A model generated the notes under the pieces. That model searched no databases and was not told the DNA's origin. It saw only the letters and a list, made by a program, of their open reading frames with translations. Shown here one piece after another: positions 1 through 8,931 of a stretch of 64,000 nt of DNA. Where the stretch lies: NCBI RefSeq assembly GCF_014694315.1, contig NZ_JAAOXD010000007.1, positions 415,982 to 479,981 on the forward strand, written 5' to 3'. Source of the stretch: Arthrobacter ipis (GTDB lineage Bacteria; Actinomycetota; Actinomycetes; Actinomycetales; Micrococcaceae). Each line of letters starts with the position of its first letter. Position 1 is the first letter of the stretch. Made by a program: the position numbers and the translations under genes.

Positions 1-2
1 CG

Positions 3-656
3 CGCCGCGAGCACCTGGCCGAAAACCCGGGTGCAGGCCCCCTGCTGATAGCGGGATCCGTCGGCCCCTACGGCGCCTACCTGGCTGATGGATCGGAATA
101 CCGGGGGGATTACGTCCTCAGCCGAAGCGAGTTTTTGGAGTTCCACCGGCCGCGAATTGCAGCCCTGGTGGAGGCCGGAGCGGACCTGCTTGCCTGTGAG
201 ACGCTGCCGTCCTTGCAGGAGGCCGAGGCGCTGGTGGCGCTCATGGAAGAGTTCGACGTCGAAGGCTGGCTCTCCTTCACGCTGCGGGACGGCCGGCACA
301 TCAGCGACGGTACGCCGCTGGAGCAGGTGGCAAAGCTCAGCGGGGCGCAGCCGCTCGTTGTGGCCATTGGCGTGAACTGTGTGCCGCTGGAGCTGGTCGC
401 CCCGGGCCTGAGCGCTCTGGGCAAAGCCACGGACACGCCCCTGATCGCGTATCCAAATTCCGGCGAAAGCTATGACGCCATCACCAAAACGTGGGGACCG
501 GCCGCGGCCGTTGCAGAACTGGGCTGTAAACAGGCCGCAAGTCTTGCGGAAGGAACCGCCGTCTGGCGTGAACTTGGCGCCCGGCTCGTTGGCGGATGCT
601 GCCGAACCACCCCGGAGGACATTGCCGCCGTGGCCAGCCTGACCGGAAATCCCTAA
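3..656 (+). CDS. mmuM: Homocysteine S-methyltransferase, 3' part
   Basis: The gene runs in from the left edge; 217 residues of the C-terminal part are visible. The family transfers a methyl group from S-methylmethionine or S-adenosylmethionine to homocysteine, giving methionine, in the cytoplasm. The sequence shows the zinc-site cysteines expected of the family: a GVNC motif in the middle and GGCCRTTPEDI near the C-terminus. The stretch LLIAGSVGPYGAYLADGSEY near the visible start is also typical of MmuM. Family members are about 300 residues, so roughly 80-90 residues are missing upstream. No neighbour in the window explains its regulation. The family call is firm; substrate preference is inferred from the family. 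Confidence 0.9.
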   Translation, partial: RREHLAENPGAGPLLIAGSVGPYGAYLADGSEYRGDYVLSRSEFLEFHRPRIAALVEAGADLLACETLPSLQEAEALVALMEEFDVEGWLSFTLRDGRHISDGTPLEQVAKLSGAQPLVVAIGVNCVPLELVAPGLSALGKATDTPLIAYPNSGESYDAITKTWGPAAAVAELGCKQAASLAEGTAVWRELGARLVGGCCRTTPEDIAAVASLTGNP

Positions 657-789
657 CGGACCGCGGTGCGCCGCAGTTGTCAGGCGAGGAGGGTCCCCAC
701 CGTGTTGCGCAAGGTGGAGGCGACAAGCGTGTCGTCGAGCTCGGCCACGTTGTCGTAAGGGGCTCCCCGTTTTAAAGACCCCAGGTCCG

Positions 790-1683
790 CTAATCAGTAG
801 TTGCTCCACCGGACCGGCGGTGCCTGTGGTGCGTGGAATAGTGTTCGAACACCTCCGAGGACGTCGTCCCTGCATGCCCGAACCTGCCGCGGAGAACCTT
901 GGCGAGATCGTCCAGTGCTGCCTCAAGCATCCGGCCGGCAAACTGAAGATCGGGGTGGCCGCTGTCCTGGGCTTCGGAGGCAAGTTCTTCCGCGTAGGTG
1001 ACAATTGCCGGCAGGGAGCCTCTCGGTTCGACTTCGTGGAAATAGTACGTTTCGTGGAAGGCAAGCAAGTCGATGCTGACGGCGGCGACGCTGCCGGCCA
1101 ACGCCTCGAGCAGGCCAGCGGCGTGGCTGGGACCCATGGAGAAATGGTCGCCGGGACTTGCCGCCTCCCTGAACAAGTTCAGTTGGTGGGCAAGGGCACG
1201 ACGGCGGTTCAGGGCAGGGTACATCTGAAGAATCCAGGAGACCGTGGCTGTCAGCAGACCGAAGCCTGTTACCGCCTCGGAGGCGGACACCAGCCGGAGC
1301 AGGGGATGGCCTGCCACGACTTCCCCGAACCCGACTGTGGACAGCGTGACCATGGAGAGGTAGACAGCCTCGAGGAAATCTGCCTGTCGGGGGATCCCGT
1401 CACCGTAAATGAAGCCCTCCGGCAGGTGCGGCAGGTAGAGCAGCGCCCATCCCAGGACAGCCATGGCTGCCCAAGCGAAGATGACCGCAGCCATTGCCAC
1501 AGGAGCCGCGATCGAAGAGGCCCCTCCCCTGGACAGCCTGGTGAGCTGCCAGCAACCGCGCATGATTGTCCTGCACACCGGACCGGATCCGAGCGGGTAA
1601 AGGAGTGTGTAAAAGACGTCGACGAGCATCAGCAGAATCAGCCCAGCTCCCAACACAGTCCACAAGACGTCCCAGAAGTCCAT
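790..1683 (-). CDS. Two-TM potassium channel family protein
   Basis: 297-residue integral membrane protein with hydrophobic segments at about residues 8-28, 58-82 and 132-152. Between the last two lies a pore loop with the potassium selectivity filter TVGFGE (residues 116-121), which places it in the ion channel 2 (Ion_trans_2) family. The C-terminal half (about 155-297) is hydrophilic and carries no recognisable RCK/TrkA NAD-binding domain, so gating is unknown. It stands alone, convergent to the upstream methyltransferase gene and divergent from the DUF1326 gene. Potassium conduction follows from the filter; physiological role is not evident. Confidence 0.82.
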   Translation of the reverse strand: MDFWDVLWTVLGAGLILLMLVDVFYTLLYPLGSGPVCRTIMRGCWQLTRLSRGGASSIAAPVAMAAVIFAWAAMAVLGWALLYLPHLPEGFIYGDGIPRQADFLEAVYLSMVTLSTVGFGEVVAGHPLLRLVSASEAVTGFGLLTATVSWILQMYPALNRRRALAHQLNLFREAASPGDHFSMGPSHAAGLLEALAGSVAAVSIDLLAFHETYYFHEVEPRGSLPAIVTYAEELASEAQDSGHPDLQFAGRMLEAALDDLAKVLRGRFGHAGTTSSEVFEHYSTHHRHRRSGGATTD

Positions 1684-1760
1684 GCCTCATCGTAGGATGC
1701 CGCCACCACGGCATTCTGAACCGCCAAACGACCAGTGGCTTCAGGCGTAGGGATTCCTTA

Positions 1761-1788
1761 TTGACAGGCCACCGGCCCCGAGTAGTGT
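1761..1788 (+). promoter_or_regulatory. Sigma-70 type promoter for the DUF1326-DUF2182 pair
   Basis: TTGACA at 1761-1766 and TAGTGT at 1783-1788 with a 16-base spacer, about 100 bases ahead of the DUF1326 start. The -35 element is a perfect consensus match, the -10 is partial. Confidence 0.45.
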
Positions 1789-1887
1789 CAGCGATAACAG
1801 GACCTTTTCGCCCTGATCCCCCAGTAGTTTCGGCGCCGTGCCTTCGCGGCTTCTGCCTGGCACTGGCGCCACCAAGGAGAGTCTTCA

Positions 1888-2505
1888 ATGTCGTGGGAAA
1901 TGTCCGGTACATATGTTGCAAACTGCAACTGCCAGCTGATTTGTCCCTGCCCGGTGGACAGCACGCCCACGGGGCCGAACGGGGAATGCCGCGGCTCGGC
2001 GGTCTTCCATATTGCCAGCGGGCGGCTCGATGACACCGATCTTTCGGGCGTCGACTTCGCCTTCTGCAACTTCTTTCCGTCCAACCTGACCTCGGGAAAC
2101 TGGAAGGTCGGCGTCGTTCTGGATGAGGGCGTCTCAGACGGCCAGGCCCAGGCCGTGGAACGCATCCTCCACGGCGACGAGGGCGGCCCGTTCGCCGACT
2201 TCGCCGCCCTCTACGGCGAGTGGCTCGGCGTCGAACGCGGGAGCATCAGCTTCTCTGACGGGGAGACGCCGTCAGCCTCCGTGGCGGGCCATATCAATCT
2301 GGGGTTCGAGCCTCTTCCCGGTCCAGGCGGGGGAGCCACCACCGTGAAGAACGCGATGTTCGGCTTCGCACCAGAGTTCCGGATCGGCAAGGGCTCGGGC
2401 GGCTCAGACCTCTTCGGCATCGATTATCAAGCGGTATACGGCGAGACGGCGGACTTCACCTTCGCCAGTGAGATGGCCGAAGGTGGACCCAAGGGTCGCG
2501 CCTGA
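1888..2505 (+). CDS. DUF1326 domain protein
   Basis: 205 residues matching the DUF1326 family over its whole length. The N-terminus holds a closely spaced cysteine cluster (C13, C15, C19, C21), a likely metal or redox site. The start is fixed by a strong ribosome site, AGGAGAG, seven bases ahead of ATG. DUF1326 genes are frequently found directly upstream of DUF2182 genes, as here; the pair is a conserved module whose biochemical role is unknown to me. Cys-rich N-terminus plus a metal-binding-annotated membrane partner suggests metal handling, but that is inference. Confidence 0.8.
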   Translation: MSWEMSGTYVANCNCQLICPCPVDSTPTGPNGECRGSAVFHIASGRLDDTDLSGVDFAFCNFFPSNLTSGNWKVGVVLDEGVSDGQAQAVERILHGDEGGPFADFAALYGEWLGVERGSISFSDGETPSASVAGHINLGFEPLPGPGGGATTVKNAMFGFAPEFRIGKGSGGSDLFGIDYQAVYGETADFTFASEMAEGGPKGRA

Positions 2506-2572
2506 GCCCCGGCCGCAAAGACCTCGGAGGCCCCTGATCCCGGGACCGGGCGCGCAGGCTGGAGCCCGCGCC

Positions 2573-3361
2573 GTGAGTCCCGGGACAGGTCTGCCTGGAC
2601 TTGGACTCCGCAGGATCGATGCGCGGGATGCCGGGCTGATTGCCGTCCTGCTCATCCTGGCGGCGGCGGGTTGGGTGTTCACCGCCGGCCGGATGGGCGG
2701 GATGGACATGGGAGGCTGGACGGACCCCGGACCGCTGGACTTCTTCCTCAGCACCTGGGTGGTGATGCTGGCCGCCATGATGTTTCCCTCCGTGGCGCCC
2801 ATGGTGACGGCGTACACGAAGATCAGCCGCCGCCGCCGGGAAACCGGGCGGTACGCACCGCGCGGTTCCACCACGCTGTTCGTGGCCGGGTACCTCATCT
2901 CCTGGACGCTGTTCGGACTGGTTGCGTACGCGCTCTACCAAGGTGTCATGCAGCTCGTCCCCGCGGCGTTCGCAGCGGAGGCCGGCGGGCGGTACGCCGC
3001 GGCCGGCGTGATCCTGGCGGCAGCGGTGTACCAGCTGACACCGGCCAAGAACGTCTGCCTGACCAAGTGCCGAACGCCGCTGGACTTCTTACTGCACAGG
3101 ATGCGGCCGGGGCTCGGCGGGGCACTGCGCATGGGAATGGAGCACGGCTCCTGGTGCGTCGGATGCTGCTGGGCGCTGATGGTGGCGCTGTTTGCGCTGG
3201 GCGTGATGAGCGTCGGGTGGATGGCGCTGGTGGGCGCCCTCATCGCTGTGGAGAAGATGCTGCCGTGGAAGCGGCTGGCCAACCGGTCGGTGTCGGCGGC
3301 GCTGGCGCTGATCGCGGTGGGGATTATGCTGGCACCCGCGGCGCCGGGCATGACCATGTAA
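2573..3361 (+). CDS. DUF2182 integral membrane protein (predicted metal-binding)
   Basis: About 262 residues from the GTG at 2573, which has GGAG eight bases upstream. An in-frame GTG at 2468 would overlap the DUF1326 gene and add a Pro/Arg-rich stretch that does not look like the family, so the shorter start is preferred. The protein has several membrane segments, a Met/Gly-rich region (GRMGGMDMGGW), a conserved KNVCLTKC cysteine pair and the CVGCCW motif, all typical of DUF2182, often annotated as a predicted metal-binding integral membrane protein. It is the second gene of a two-gene operon with DUF1326. Function beyond this is unknown. Confidence 0.78.
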   Translation: MSPGTGLPGLGLRRIDARDAGLIAVLLILAAAGWVFTAGRMGGMDMGGWTDPGPLDFFLSTWVVMLAAMMFPSVAPMVTAYTKISRRRRETGRYAPRGSTTLFVAGYLISWTLFGLVAYALYQGVMQLVPAAFAAEAGGRYAAAGVILAAAVYQLTPAKNVCLTKCRTPLDFLLHRMRPGLGGALRMGMEHGSWCVGCCWALMVALFALGVMSVGWMALVGALIAVEKMLPWKRLANRSVSAALALIAVGIMLAPAAPGMTM

Positions 3362-3418
3362 GGCCTGCCCCTGACGGACGGCGCCGCACGGAGCCGGCAC
3401 CAGTCCCCGCACGGGACG

Positions 3419-6286
3419 TCAGCTCCGGGTCACCTCCTCCAGCAGTTCCAGGACGTGCCTGTAGTCCTTGCCGGTGGCCCGCGTCATGCCCAGCTCGCAG
3501 GTTCGGTTGCACGAGGCGTGCGCAGATGCCCCCATCTCCGCGACTTCCCTGCCTTGCTTCGCGGTGGCGGAGGCCGTGAGCTCGGGATGCAGCATGCCGC
3601 GGTCCCCGGCGAAAGCGCAGCAGCCCCAGTTGTCCGGAACCTCCACCCGCTCGGCCACAGCCTGGGCAACGGCGTTCAGCGAACTGTTGATGTCCATGCG
3701 GGTGGAGGAACACGTCGGGTGTAACGCCAGGGAATCGAGCTTCACGTGGTCCGGGAGCTTGGGAAGGATGTGCTCGGCGGCGAAGTCCACGGCATCCACG
3801 ATCCGCAGCTCACGCTGCCCGGGCCGGGGAGTGTCGGTTTCCACCGCCTGACGCAGGCCTTCCGTGCACGAGGAAGCGTCGCAGATGATCGGGAGTTCGC
3901 CGTCGCCGGTGGCCTGCCGCAGTGCCGCCAAGGTTTTCTCCCGCATGGTGGCCTGACCGGAGACCATGCCCTTGGAGGACCAGGGAGTGCCGCAGCACAG
4001 CCCGTCGATGCCGTCCGGCACCAGGAGCGTCACCCCTGCGCGCTCGCAGAGCTGTTCGAAGCCGTACTGGACGCCGCGACCCGCGTCCGCGCCGCCATCA
4101 GCGCCGCCGGCACCGGCACCGCCGCCGGAGGAATCAGGCCCGGCCGGCCCGAACATCGTCCCCACGCACGCCGGGAAGTAGACAGCGTCCGGTGCGCCGT
4201 CCGGCGTCGGCCGCTTCCGCGTGGAACCGCCGCCCGGCAGCTCAGCCGAGTACAGCGGAACGGTGTCGGTCCCGAGGACCGCGCGGGCTGCCTTGTTGGG
4301 CGGAACAACCGCCGCCGCCGGAAGCTTGTTCACCACCGTTAGCGCCAGGGATGCCCCGAGCGTGACTCCGCCCCAGTGCTTCGCCGCGGCGTTCCACACA
4401 CCGTTTTCCACGGGGCCGGCCTCCGAACGCCGGATGCGCTTCACCAGCAGGCCGGTGTTGATCCCCACCGGACACGCTGTCTGGCACATGCCGTCCACCG
4501 CGCAGGTCTGCACCGATTCGTAGTCGTAGTCCTTCTCGAGCTGCCTCACTAGCGAGGAGTCTCCCGCCAGCCGTGCCGACTCGATGGCCCGCAGCGTGAC
4601 AATGCGCTGGCGCGGTGTCAGGGTCAGGTCCTTGCTGGGGCACACCGGTTCGCAGTAGCCGCAGGAGACGCAGCGGTCCACTTCCTCGGCCACCGGCGGC
4701 GCCGTCTTGATATGCCGGAGGTGCGCTTGCGGGTCGTCGTCCATCAGCACGCCGGGATTGAGCATTCCCGAAGGGTCGAACAGCTGCTTGATCCGGCGCA
4801 TCACCCCATACAGTTCATCGCCGTACTGCCGCCGTACATACGGAGCCATGACCCGGCCCGTGCCATGTTCGGCCTTGAGCGAGCCGCCTTCACCCAGGAC
4901 CAGGTCCACCATGTCCTCGGTGAACGAGCTGTAGCGGTCCAGCTCCTGCTGCGTGGTGAAGCCGTCCGTGAGCATGAAGTGGACGTTGCCGTCCTTCGCG
5001 TGGCCGAAAATGACGCTGTTCGAGTAGCTGTACTTGTCGAACAGCCCCACCAGTTCGCGGCAGGTACGGCCCAACACGGGGACCGGAACCACGATGTCCT
5101 CCAGCAGGGCGGTGGTTCCCTGCGGGCGGGCTCCGGCCACCGAGGCGTAGAGGCCCTTGCGCAGGTGCCACAGCTGGGCGCGGGCGGAGGCGTCGCCGGT
5201 GAACTGCGCGGGGACGGCCAAGCCCAGGCCAGTGAGCGTGCGCTCGCCGCGTTGCTGCAGCGCAGCCAGCTCCTCGGCCTGTTCGGCCGAGTATTCCACC
5301 AGCAAAGCCGCGTGGTCCCGGACCGCAAGGTCCTGTACGACGGCGGGAGTCCCCTTGAGCGTCTGGCCCACCTTGAGTGAGAGGGCATCCATGAGCTCCA
5401 CCGTGGCAGCCCCGGATTCCACCAGCGCGGGCAGGGCTTCGTTGGCTGCCTTCAGGTCCGGGAACACCAGGAGTCCGGTGGACGCGTGGGTCAGGCGCGG
5501 GATGGTCCGGAACACCGCCTCGGCCACGAAGCCCAGCGTGCCCTCGCTGCCGACAATCAGGTGGGCCATCATCTCCGCGAGGGAGTCGTAGTCCAGCAGG
5601 GAGTTCAGGCCGTAACCCATGGTGTTCTTCATCGAGAACTGCTGCCGGATCCTCCTGACCGACTCTTTGTTGCCGCGCACCCGCTTGGCCAGGTCCGCCA
5701 GGCCCGCGTGCAGCTCCGGTTCCAGGGTGCGGAGTTTCTGGTCCGCATCCGGCGCACCCGTATCGATCACGGTGCCTGAGGGCAGCACCACGGTGAGGGA
5801 CTCGAGCGTACGGTAGGCATTGTCCACTGTGCCGCAGTTCATGCCGGACGAGTTGTTGGCCACCACACCGCCCACTGTGCAGGCGGATTCACTGGCAGGG
5901 TCAGGTCCGAACTTCCGTCCGTAGGGTGCCAGCCGGGCGTTTAGCGCGCGTACCGTGACGCCGGGCTGGACGCGGACCCGGGCGCCGCCGTCGAGCACCT
6001 CAACGTCCCGGAAGTTGCGGCGCACGTCCACCAGGACGCCGTCGGACACGGCCTGCCCGCTGAGGCTGGTGCCGCCGGAGCGGAACGTCAGCGGAACGCC
6101 CTGGGCGGCGCTGGCTTGGAGCAGGCGGCCCACCTCGTTCGCGTTCCCCGCCGTCACCACGGCCTGCGGAATGAGCAGGAAATGGGAGGCGTCATGGGCA
6201 TTGGCGTGGAGGTCGATCGGCCGGGTTTTCACCCGGGCGGGATCGGCCACGGCGTCGCGGAGTCCGGCAAGTTGCAGTGTTGTCAT
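3419..6286 (-). CDS. FAD/Fe-S dehydrogenase, probable D-lactate dehydrogenase
   Basis: 955 residues. Domains in order: FAD-binding type 4 (PCMH) at about 35-210, FAD-linked oxidase C-terminal domain at about 210-500, two 4Fe-4S motifs beginning at C539 (CVSCGYCEPVCP) and near residue 595 (CAVDGMCQTACPVG), then a cysteine-rich CCG-type domain of the kind found in GlcF/LldE. This fused layout is that of membrane-associated FAD/Fe-S D-2-hydroxyacid dehydrogenases that oxidise D-lactate to pyruvate and feed electrons to the respiratory chain. Start chosen at 6286 because it overlaps the stop of the permease gene as TGATG; an extension to 6367 would sit inside that gene. A Gly/Ala-rich insert lies near residues 705-735. 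Coupling with a lactate permease supports D-lactate as substrate; other 2-hydroxyacids cannot be excluded. Confidence 0.85.
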   Translation of the reverse strand: MTTLQLAGLRDAVADPARVKTRPIDLHANAHDASHFLLIPQAVVTAGNANEVGRLLQASAAQGVPLTFRSGGTSLSGQAVSDGVLVDVRRNFRDVEVLDGGARVRVQPGVTVRALNARLAPYGRKFGPDPASESACTVGGVVANNSSGMNCGTVDNAYRTLESLTVVLPSGTVIDTGAPDADQKLRTLEPELHAGLADLAKRVRGNKESVRRIRQQFSMKNTMGYGLNSLLDYDSLAEMMAHLIVGSEGTLGFVAEAVFRTIPRLTHASTGLLVFPDLKAANEALPALVESGAATVELMDALSLKVGQTLKGTPAVVQDLAVRDHAALLVEYSAEQAEELAALQQRGERTLTGLGLAVPAQFTGDASARAQLWHLRKGLYASVAGARPQGTTALLEDIVVPVPVLGRTCRELVGLFDKYSYSNSVIFGHAKDGNVHFMLTDGFTTQQELDRYSSFTEDMVDLVLGEGGSLKAEHGTGRVMAPYVRRQYGDELYGVMRRIKQLFDPSGMLNPGVLMDDDPQAHLRHIKTAPPVAEEVDRCVSCGYCEPVCPSKDLTLTPRQRIVTLRAIESARLAGDSSLVRQLEKDYDYESVQTCAVDGMCQTACPVGINTGLLVKRIRRSEAGPVENGVWNAAAKHWGGVTLGASLALTVVNKLPAAAVVPPNKAARAVLGTDTVPLYSAELPGGGSTRKRPTPDGAPDAVYFPACVGTMFGPAGPDSSGGGAGAGGADGGADAGRGVQYGFEQLCERAGVTLLVPDGIDGLCCGTPWSSKGMVSGQATMREKTLAALRQATGDGELPIICDASSCTEGLRQAVETDTPRPGQRELRIVDAVDFAAEHILPKLPDHVKLDSLALHPTCSSTRMDINSSLNAVAQAVAERVEVPDNWGCCAFAGDRGMLHPELTASATAKQGREVAEMGASAHASCNRTCELGMTRATGKDYRHVLELLEEVTRS

Positions 6287-8040
6287 CAGGGAACCATCCA
6301 GCCGAGTACGGGGGTGGACTGCAGGAGGATCAGGACGGTGATGAGGGCCAGCAGACCAACGCTCCATCCGACCAGTTTACGGAACAGGGTCCCTTCGGAG
6401 CCGTCCAGTCCGACGGCGGCGGAGGCCACCGCGAGGTTCTGCAGCGAGAGCATCTTGCCCATGACGCCGGCGGAGGAGTTGGAGGCCGCCATCAGGACAG
6501 GGGAGAGGCCGGTCTGCTGGGCCGCGGTGGCCTGCATCTGGCCGAACAGGGAGTTGGAGGATGTGTCGGAACCCGTCAGCGCCACGCCGATCCAGCCGAT
6601 CAGCGGGGAAAGCAACGCGAAGAAGCCGCCGGCGGATGCCAGCGCAAATCCCAGGGTGGTGGTCTGGCCGGACAGGTTCATCACGAAGGACAGCGCCAGC
6701 ACGGAGGTCACGGTGACGATGGTCCAGCGGAGCTGGACGAGCGTCTCTCGGTAGATCCGCCAGCCCTGGCCGGCCTTGATCCGGTAGAGGACCATGGTGA
6801 TCAGGCCGGAGAGCAGCAGCAATGTGCCGGTGGCCTTGAGGTGGTCGAGCTTGAACTTGGTGGCCGCCACAGGCTTGCCGGCAGAATCGGTGATGTCGAG
6901 GCCCGGCCAGTGGAACGTCACGGTGCCCACCTGGTTCAGCCAGGACTTGACCGCCGGGATCTGGGCGATGGAGAACACCGTGATGATGATCAAGTACGGG
7001 GCAATGGCCATCCAGATGTGGCGCGGTTCCGGCCGGGTGTTGTCGGTCGGCGCGGTGCTGCCGTCACTCGCGTTGCCGACGGCGGCGGGACCGGAGGCGA
7101 CGGCAGGACCGGAAGTGCGGGAGAACGCCGTCGTGCTTTTCCGGGCGGCTACGGCGCCTTGGCGAACATTCGCTGGAACTGCTTCCTCGGAACCGGACTG
7201 CACGCCGCCCGCCATGCCGATGGTTTCCTTCGGCTTCCAGAAGCGCAGCATCACCAGGACCGCGGCCACCGTGACGACGGCGGCCACCACAGCGGTGAGC
7301 TCGACGGCGAGGTAGTTGGAGGTGACGAACTGGGACACGGCGAAGGCGGTGCCGGCCACCAAGGCCACGGGCCACGCCTGCTTCACGCCGCGGCGTCCGT
7401 CCACGATGAACACGAGGAGGAGCGGAACGATCAGTGCGATGAAGGGCGTCTGCCGCCCGGCCATGGAGGAGAGGTCGTGCAGCGGCAGGCCGGTGACACC
7501 GTTGAGGGCAATGATGGGGGCGGCCATGGCGCCGAAGGCGACCGGCGCGGTGTTGGCCAGCAGTGACACGACCGCGGATTTCAGCGGTTTCATGCCGGCG
7601 GCCATCAGCATGGCCGCGGAAATTGCCACCGGAGCGCCGAAGCCCGCCAGGGATTCCAGCAGGGCGCCAAAGCAGAACGCAATCAGGATCGAGAGGATCC
7701 GCAGGTCGTCGGAGATAGAGCGGATGGTGCGGCCCAGGGCCTCAAACCACGGGGTGGCGACGGTCAGTTTGTAGATCCACAGGGCGTTGGCCAGGATCCA
7801 GAGGATCGGGAAGAGTCCGTAGAAAATTCCGGCGGCAGTGGCGCTCAACGCCTGGCCGAGAGGCATCTGCCAGCCGATCACCGCCAGAAGGAGTGACACC
7901 AGCAGGCTGGCGATGGCCGCCTTGGGTGCCTTGACCCGGAAGACGCCCAGAAGAACAAAGAGCAGGACGAGCGGAAGCGCGGCGCAAAGGGCCGAGAGCA
8001 AGAGTGACCCGCCAAGGGGGTCGAGGATCTGCTGAAACAT
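6286..8040 (-). CDS. lctP: L-lactate permease family transporter
   Basis: 584-residue polytopic membrane protein of the lactate permease (LctP/GlcA) family, which imports L- or D-lactate and glycolate with protons. Family signatures include the long run of membrane helices and the segment GFGAPVAISAAMLMAAG. A low-complexity hydrophilic insert (about residues 283-335, rich in Ala, Ser, Thr) interrupts the membrane core and is probably a cytoplasmic loop. First gene of a two-gene operon; its stop overlaps the dehydrogenase start by one base, implying translational coupling. Its promoter overlaps a GntR-type operator (see separate entries), so induction by lactate through the divergent regulator is likely. 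Confidence 0.9.
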   Translation of the reverse strand: MFQQILDPLGGSLLLSALCAALPLVLLFVLLGVFRVKAPKAAIASLLVSLLLAVIGWQMPLGQALSATAAGIFYGLFPILWILANALWIYKLTVATPWFEALGRTIRSISDDLRILSILIAFCFGALLESLAGFGAPVAISAAMLMAAGMKPLKSAVVSLLANTAPVAFGAMAAPIIALNGVTGLPLHDLSSMAGRQTPFIALIVPLLLVFIVDGRRGVKQAWPVALVAGTAFAVSQFVTSNYLAVELTAVVAAVVTVAAVLVMLRFWKPKETIGMAGGVQSGSEEAVPANVRQGAVAARKSTTAFSRTSGPAVASGPAAVGNASDGSTAPTDNTRPEPRHIWMAIAPYLIIITVFSIAQIPAVKSWLNQVGTVTFHWPGLDITDSAGKPVAATKFKLDHLKATGTLLLLSGLITMVLYRIKAGQGWRIYRETLVQLRWTIVTVTSVLALSFVMNLSGQTTTLGFALASAGGFFALLSPLIGWIGVALTGSDTSSNSLFGQMQATAAQQTGLSPVLMAASNSSAGVMGKMLSLQNLAVASAAVGLDGSEGTLFRKLVGWSVGLLALITVLILLQSTPVLGWMVP

Positions 8041-8087
8041 GAGATCTCCAGAATGTGTGAGGCGTCACTACTCCGTGGCGCCCTTCG

Positions 8088-8116
8088 ATTGTCTAACAAG
8101 TACACAAGTCGGTCAA
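8088..8116 (-). promoter_or_regulatory. Promoter of the lactate operon
   Basis: On the minus strand TTGACC (complement of 8111-8116) and GACAAT (complement of 8088-8093) are separated by exactly 17 bases. The -10 element overlaps the operator at 8089-8099, a geometry that fits repression. Confidence 0.6.
8089..8099. promoter_or_regulatory. GntR/FadR-type operator 1
   Basis: TTGTCTAACAA is a perfect match to the FadR-subfamily half-symmetric pattern TNGTNNNACNA and lies over the -10 of the lactate operon promoter. Confidence 0.6.
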
Positions 8117-8131
8117 GACTACTTTCATTGC

Positions 8132-8142
8132 TTGTCTGGCAA
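8132..8142. promoter_or_regulatory. GntR/FadR-type operator 2
   Basis: TTGTCTGGCAA differs from operator 1 at two positions and lies 43 bases away (about four helical turns), on the regulator side of the divergent intergenic region. Likely used for autoregulation or looping. Confidence 0.5.
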
Positions 8143-8187
8143 GATGGATGAAGCCACCCGTAGAGCGACGTGTAGAAGCGGAGAGCC

Positions 8188-8874
8188 GTGAGCCGTGTTT
8201 CAGCTGTATCGATCGTGGAAGCGATCGCCTCGGACATCAGGTCCCGGGTCTTTTCGGGTGAGCTCCCGGCGCTGCATGCGCTGACCGAGACCGAGGTCGC
8301 TTCCTCCTATGACGTTGCCCGGCCCACGGCCAAGGCAGCAATCGAGAAGCTAGTGGCCGAGGGTTTGCTGGTCAGGGGCGTCCACAAGACCGCCCGCGTG
8401 GCCGACCTTGGCCCGGAATCGGTCCGCGACATCTACCAGGCGCGCGCCTATCTCGAGAGCGAGGTGCTCCGGCGGCTGGCGTCGGGCAAGGCCGTGCCCG
8501 AGGAAGCGGTGCGGGCCAACAATGACATCGCCGCCCTGAAGACCGGCGCGCCCCTTGATGTGGTGGAGCCGGATATGCGGTTCCACACGAGCCTGGTGGA
8601 CGCCCTGGGCAACGAGCGCATCAGCAAGATGTACCTGTCGCTGGTGGGGGAGGTGCGCCTCTGCATGTCCCGGGTCCAGTCGCTGCACCTGCTGGACACA
8701 AACCTCATCCAAGCCGAGCACCAGAGGCTCCTCGAACTGATTGAGGCCGGGAGGGGCGATGACGCGGCGCAGCTCCTGGATGAACACCTGGGGCGGGCGA
8801 GGGAACGGCTGGTCGCAGCCATGGGCGGGGAAGCGGGTCCCGAAGCGGACCTGACATCCAAACTCACGGACTGA
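8188..8874 (+). CDS. GntR family regulator with FCD domain (lactate operon)
   Basis: 228 residues starting with GTG. An N-terminal winged helix-turn-helix (about 5-70, with LTETEVASSYDVARPTAKAA as the recognition region) is followed by an all-helical FCD ligand-binding domain (about 80-215) with the metal-binding Asp/His pattern of the family (DMRFHTSL, QAEHQRLLELI). It is transcribed divergently from the lactate permease operon and the shared region contains two matching operators, so it very probably represses lactate uptake and oxidation until an effector, likely lactate, binds. LldR-type regulators are the closest functional analogy. Confidence 0.85.
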   Translation: MSRVSAVSIVEAIASDIRSRVFSGELPALHALTETEVASSYDVARPTAKAAIEKLVAEGLLVRGVHKTARVADLGPESVRDIYQARAYLESEVLRRLASGKAVPEEAVRANNDIAALKTGAPLDVVEPDMRFHTSLVDALGNERISKMYLSLVGEVRLCMSRVQSLHLLDTNLIQAEHQRLLELIEAGRGDDAAQLLDEHLGRARERLVAAMGGEAGPEADLTSKLTD

Positions 8875-8931
8875 GCTGACGGACTGGGCGGCGCTCGCCG
8901 CCGGATGTCTCGCCATCAGGATGTCTCGCCG

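Noticed and set aside
681..775. Small GGGG/CCCC hairpin followed by TTTT as terminator of the methyltransferase gene
   Set aside because: The stem is only four bases with a two-base loop, too weak to call.
6287..6367. 27-residue extension of the FAD/Fe-S dehydrogenase
   Set aside because: It lies within the permease gene, and the TGATG junction at 6284-6288 explains coupled translation.
6277..7566. A 429-codon plus-strand frame, Gly/His/Arg-rich
   Set aside because: Antisense to the lactate permease gene, whose protein has clear family features; high GC opens the opposite frame.
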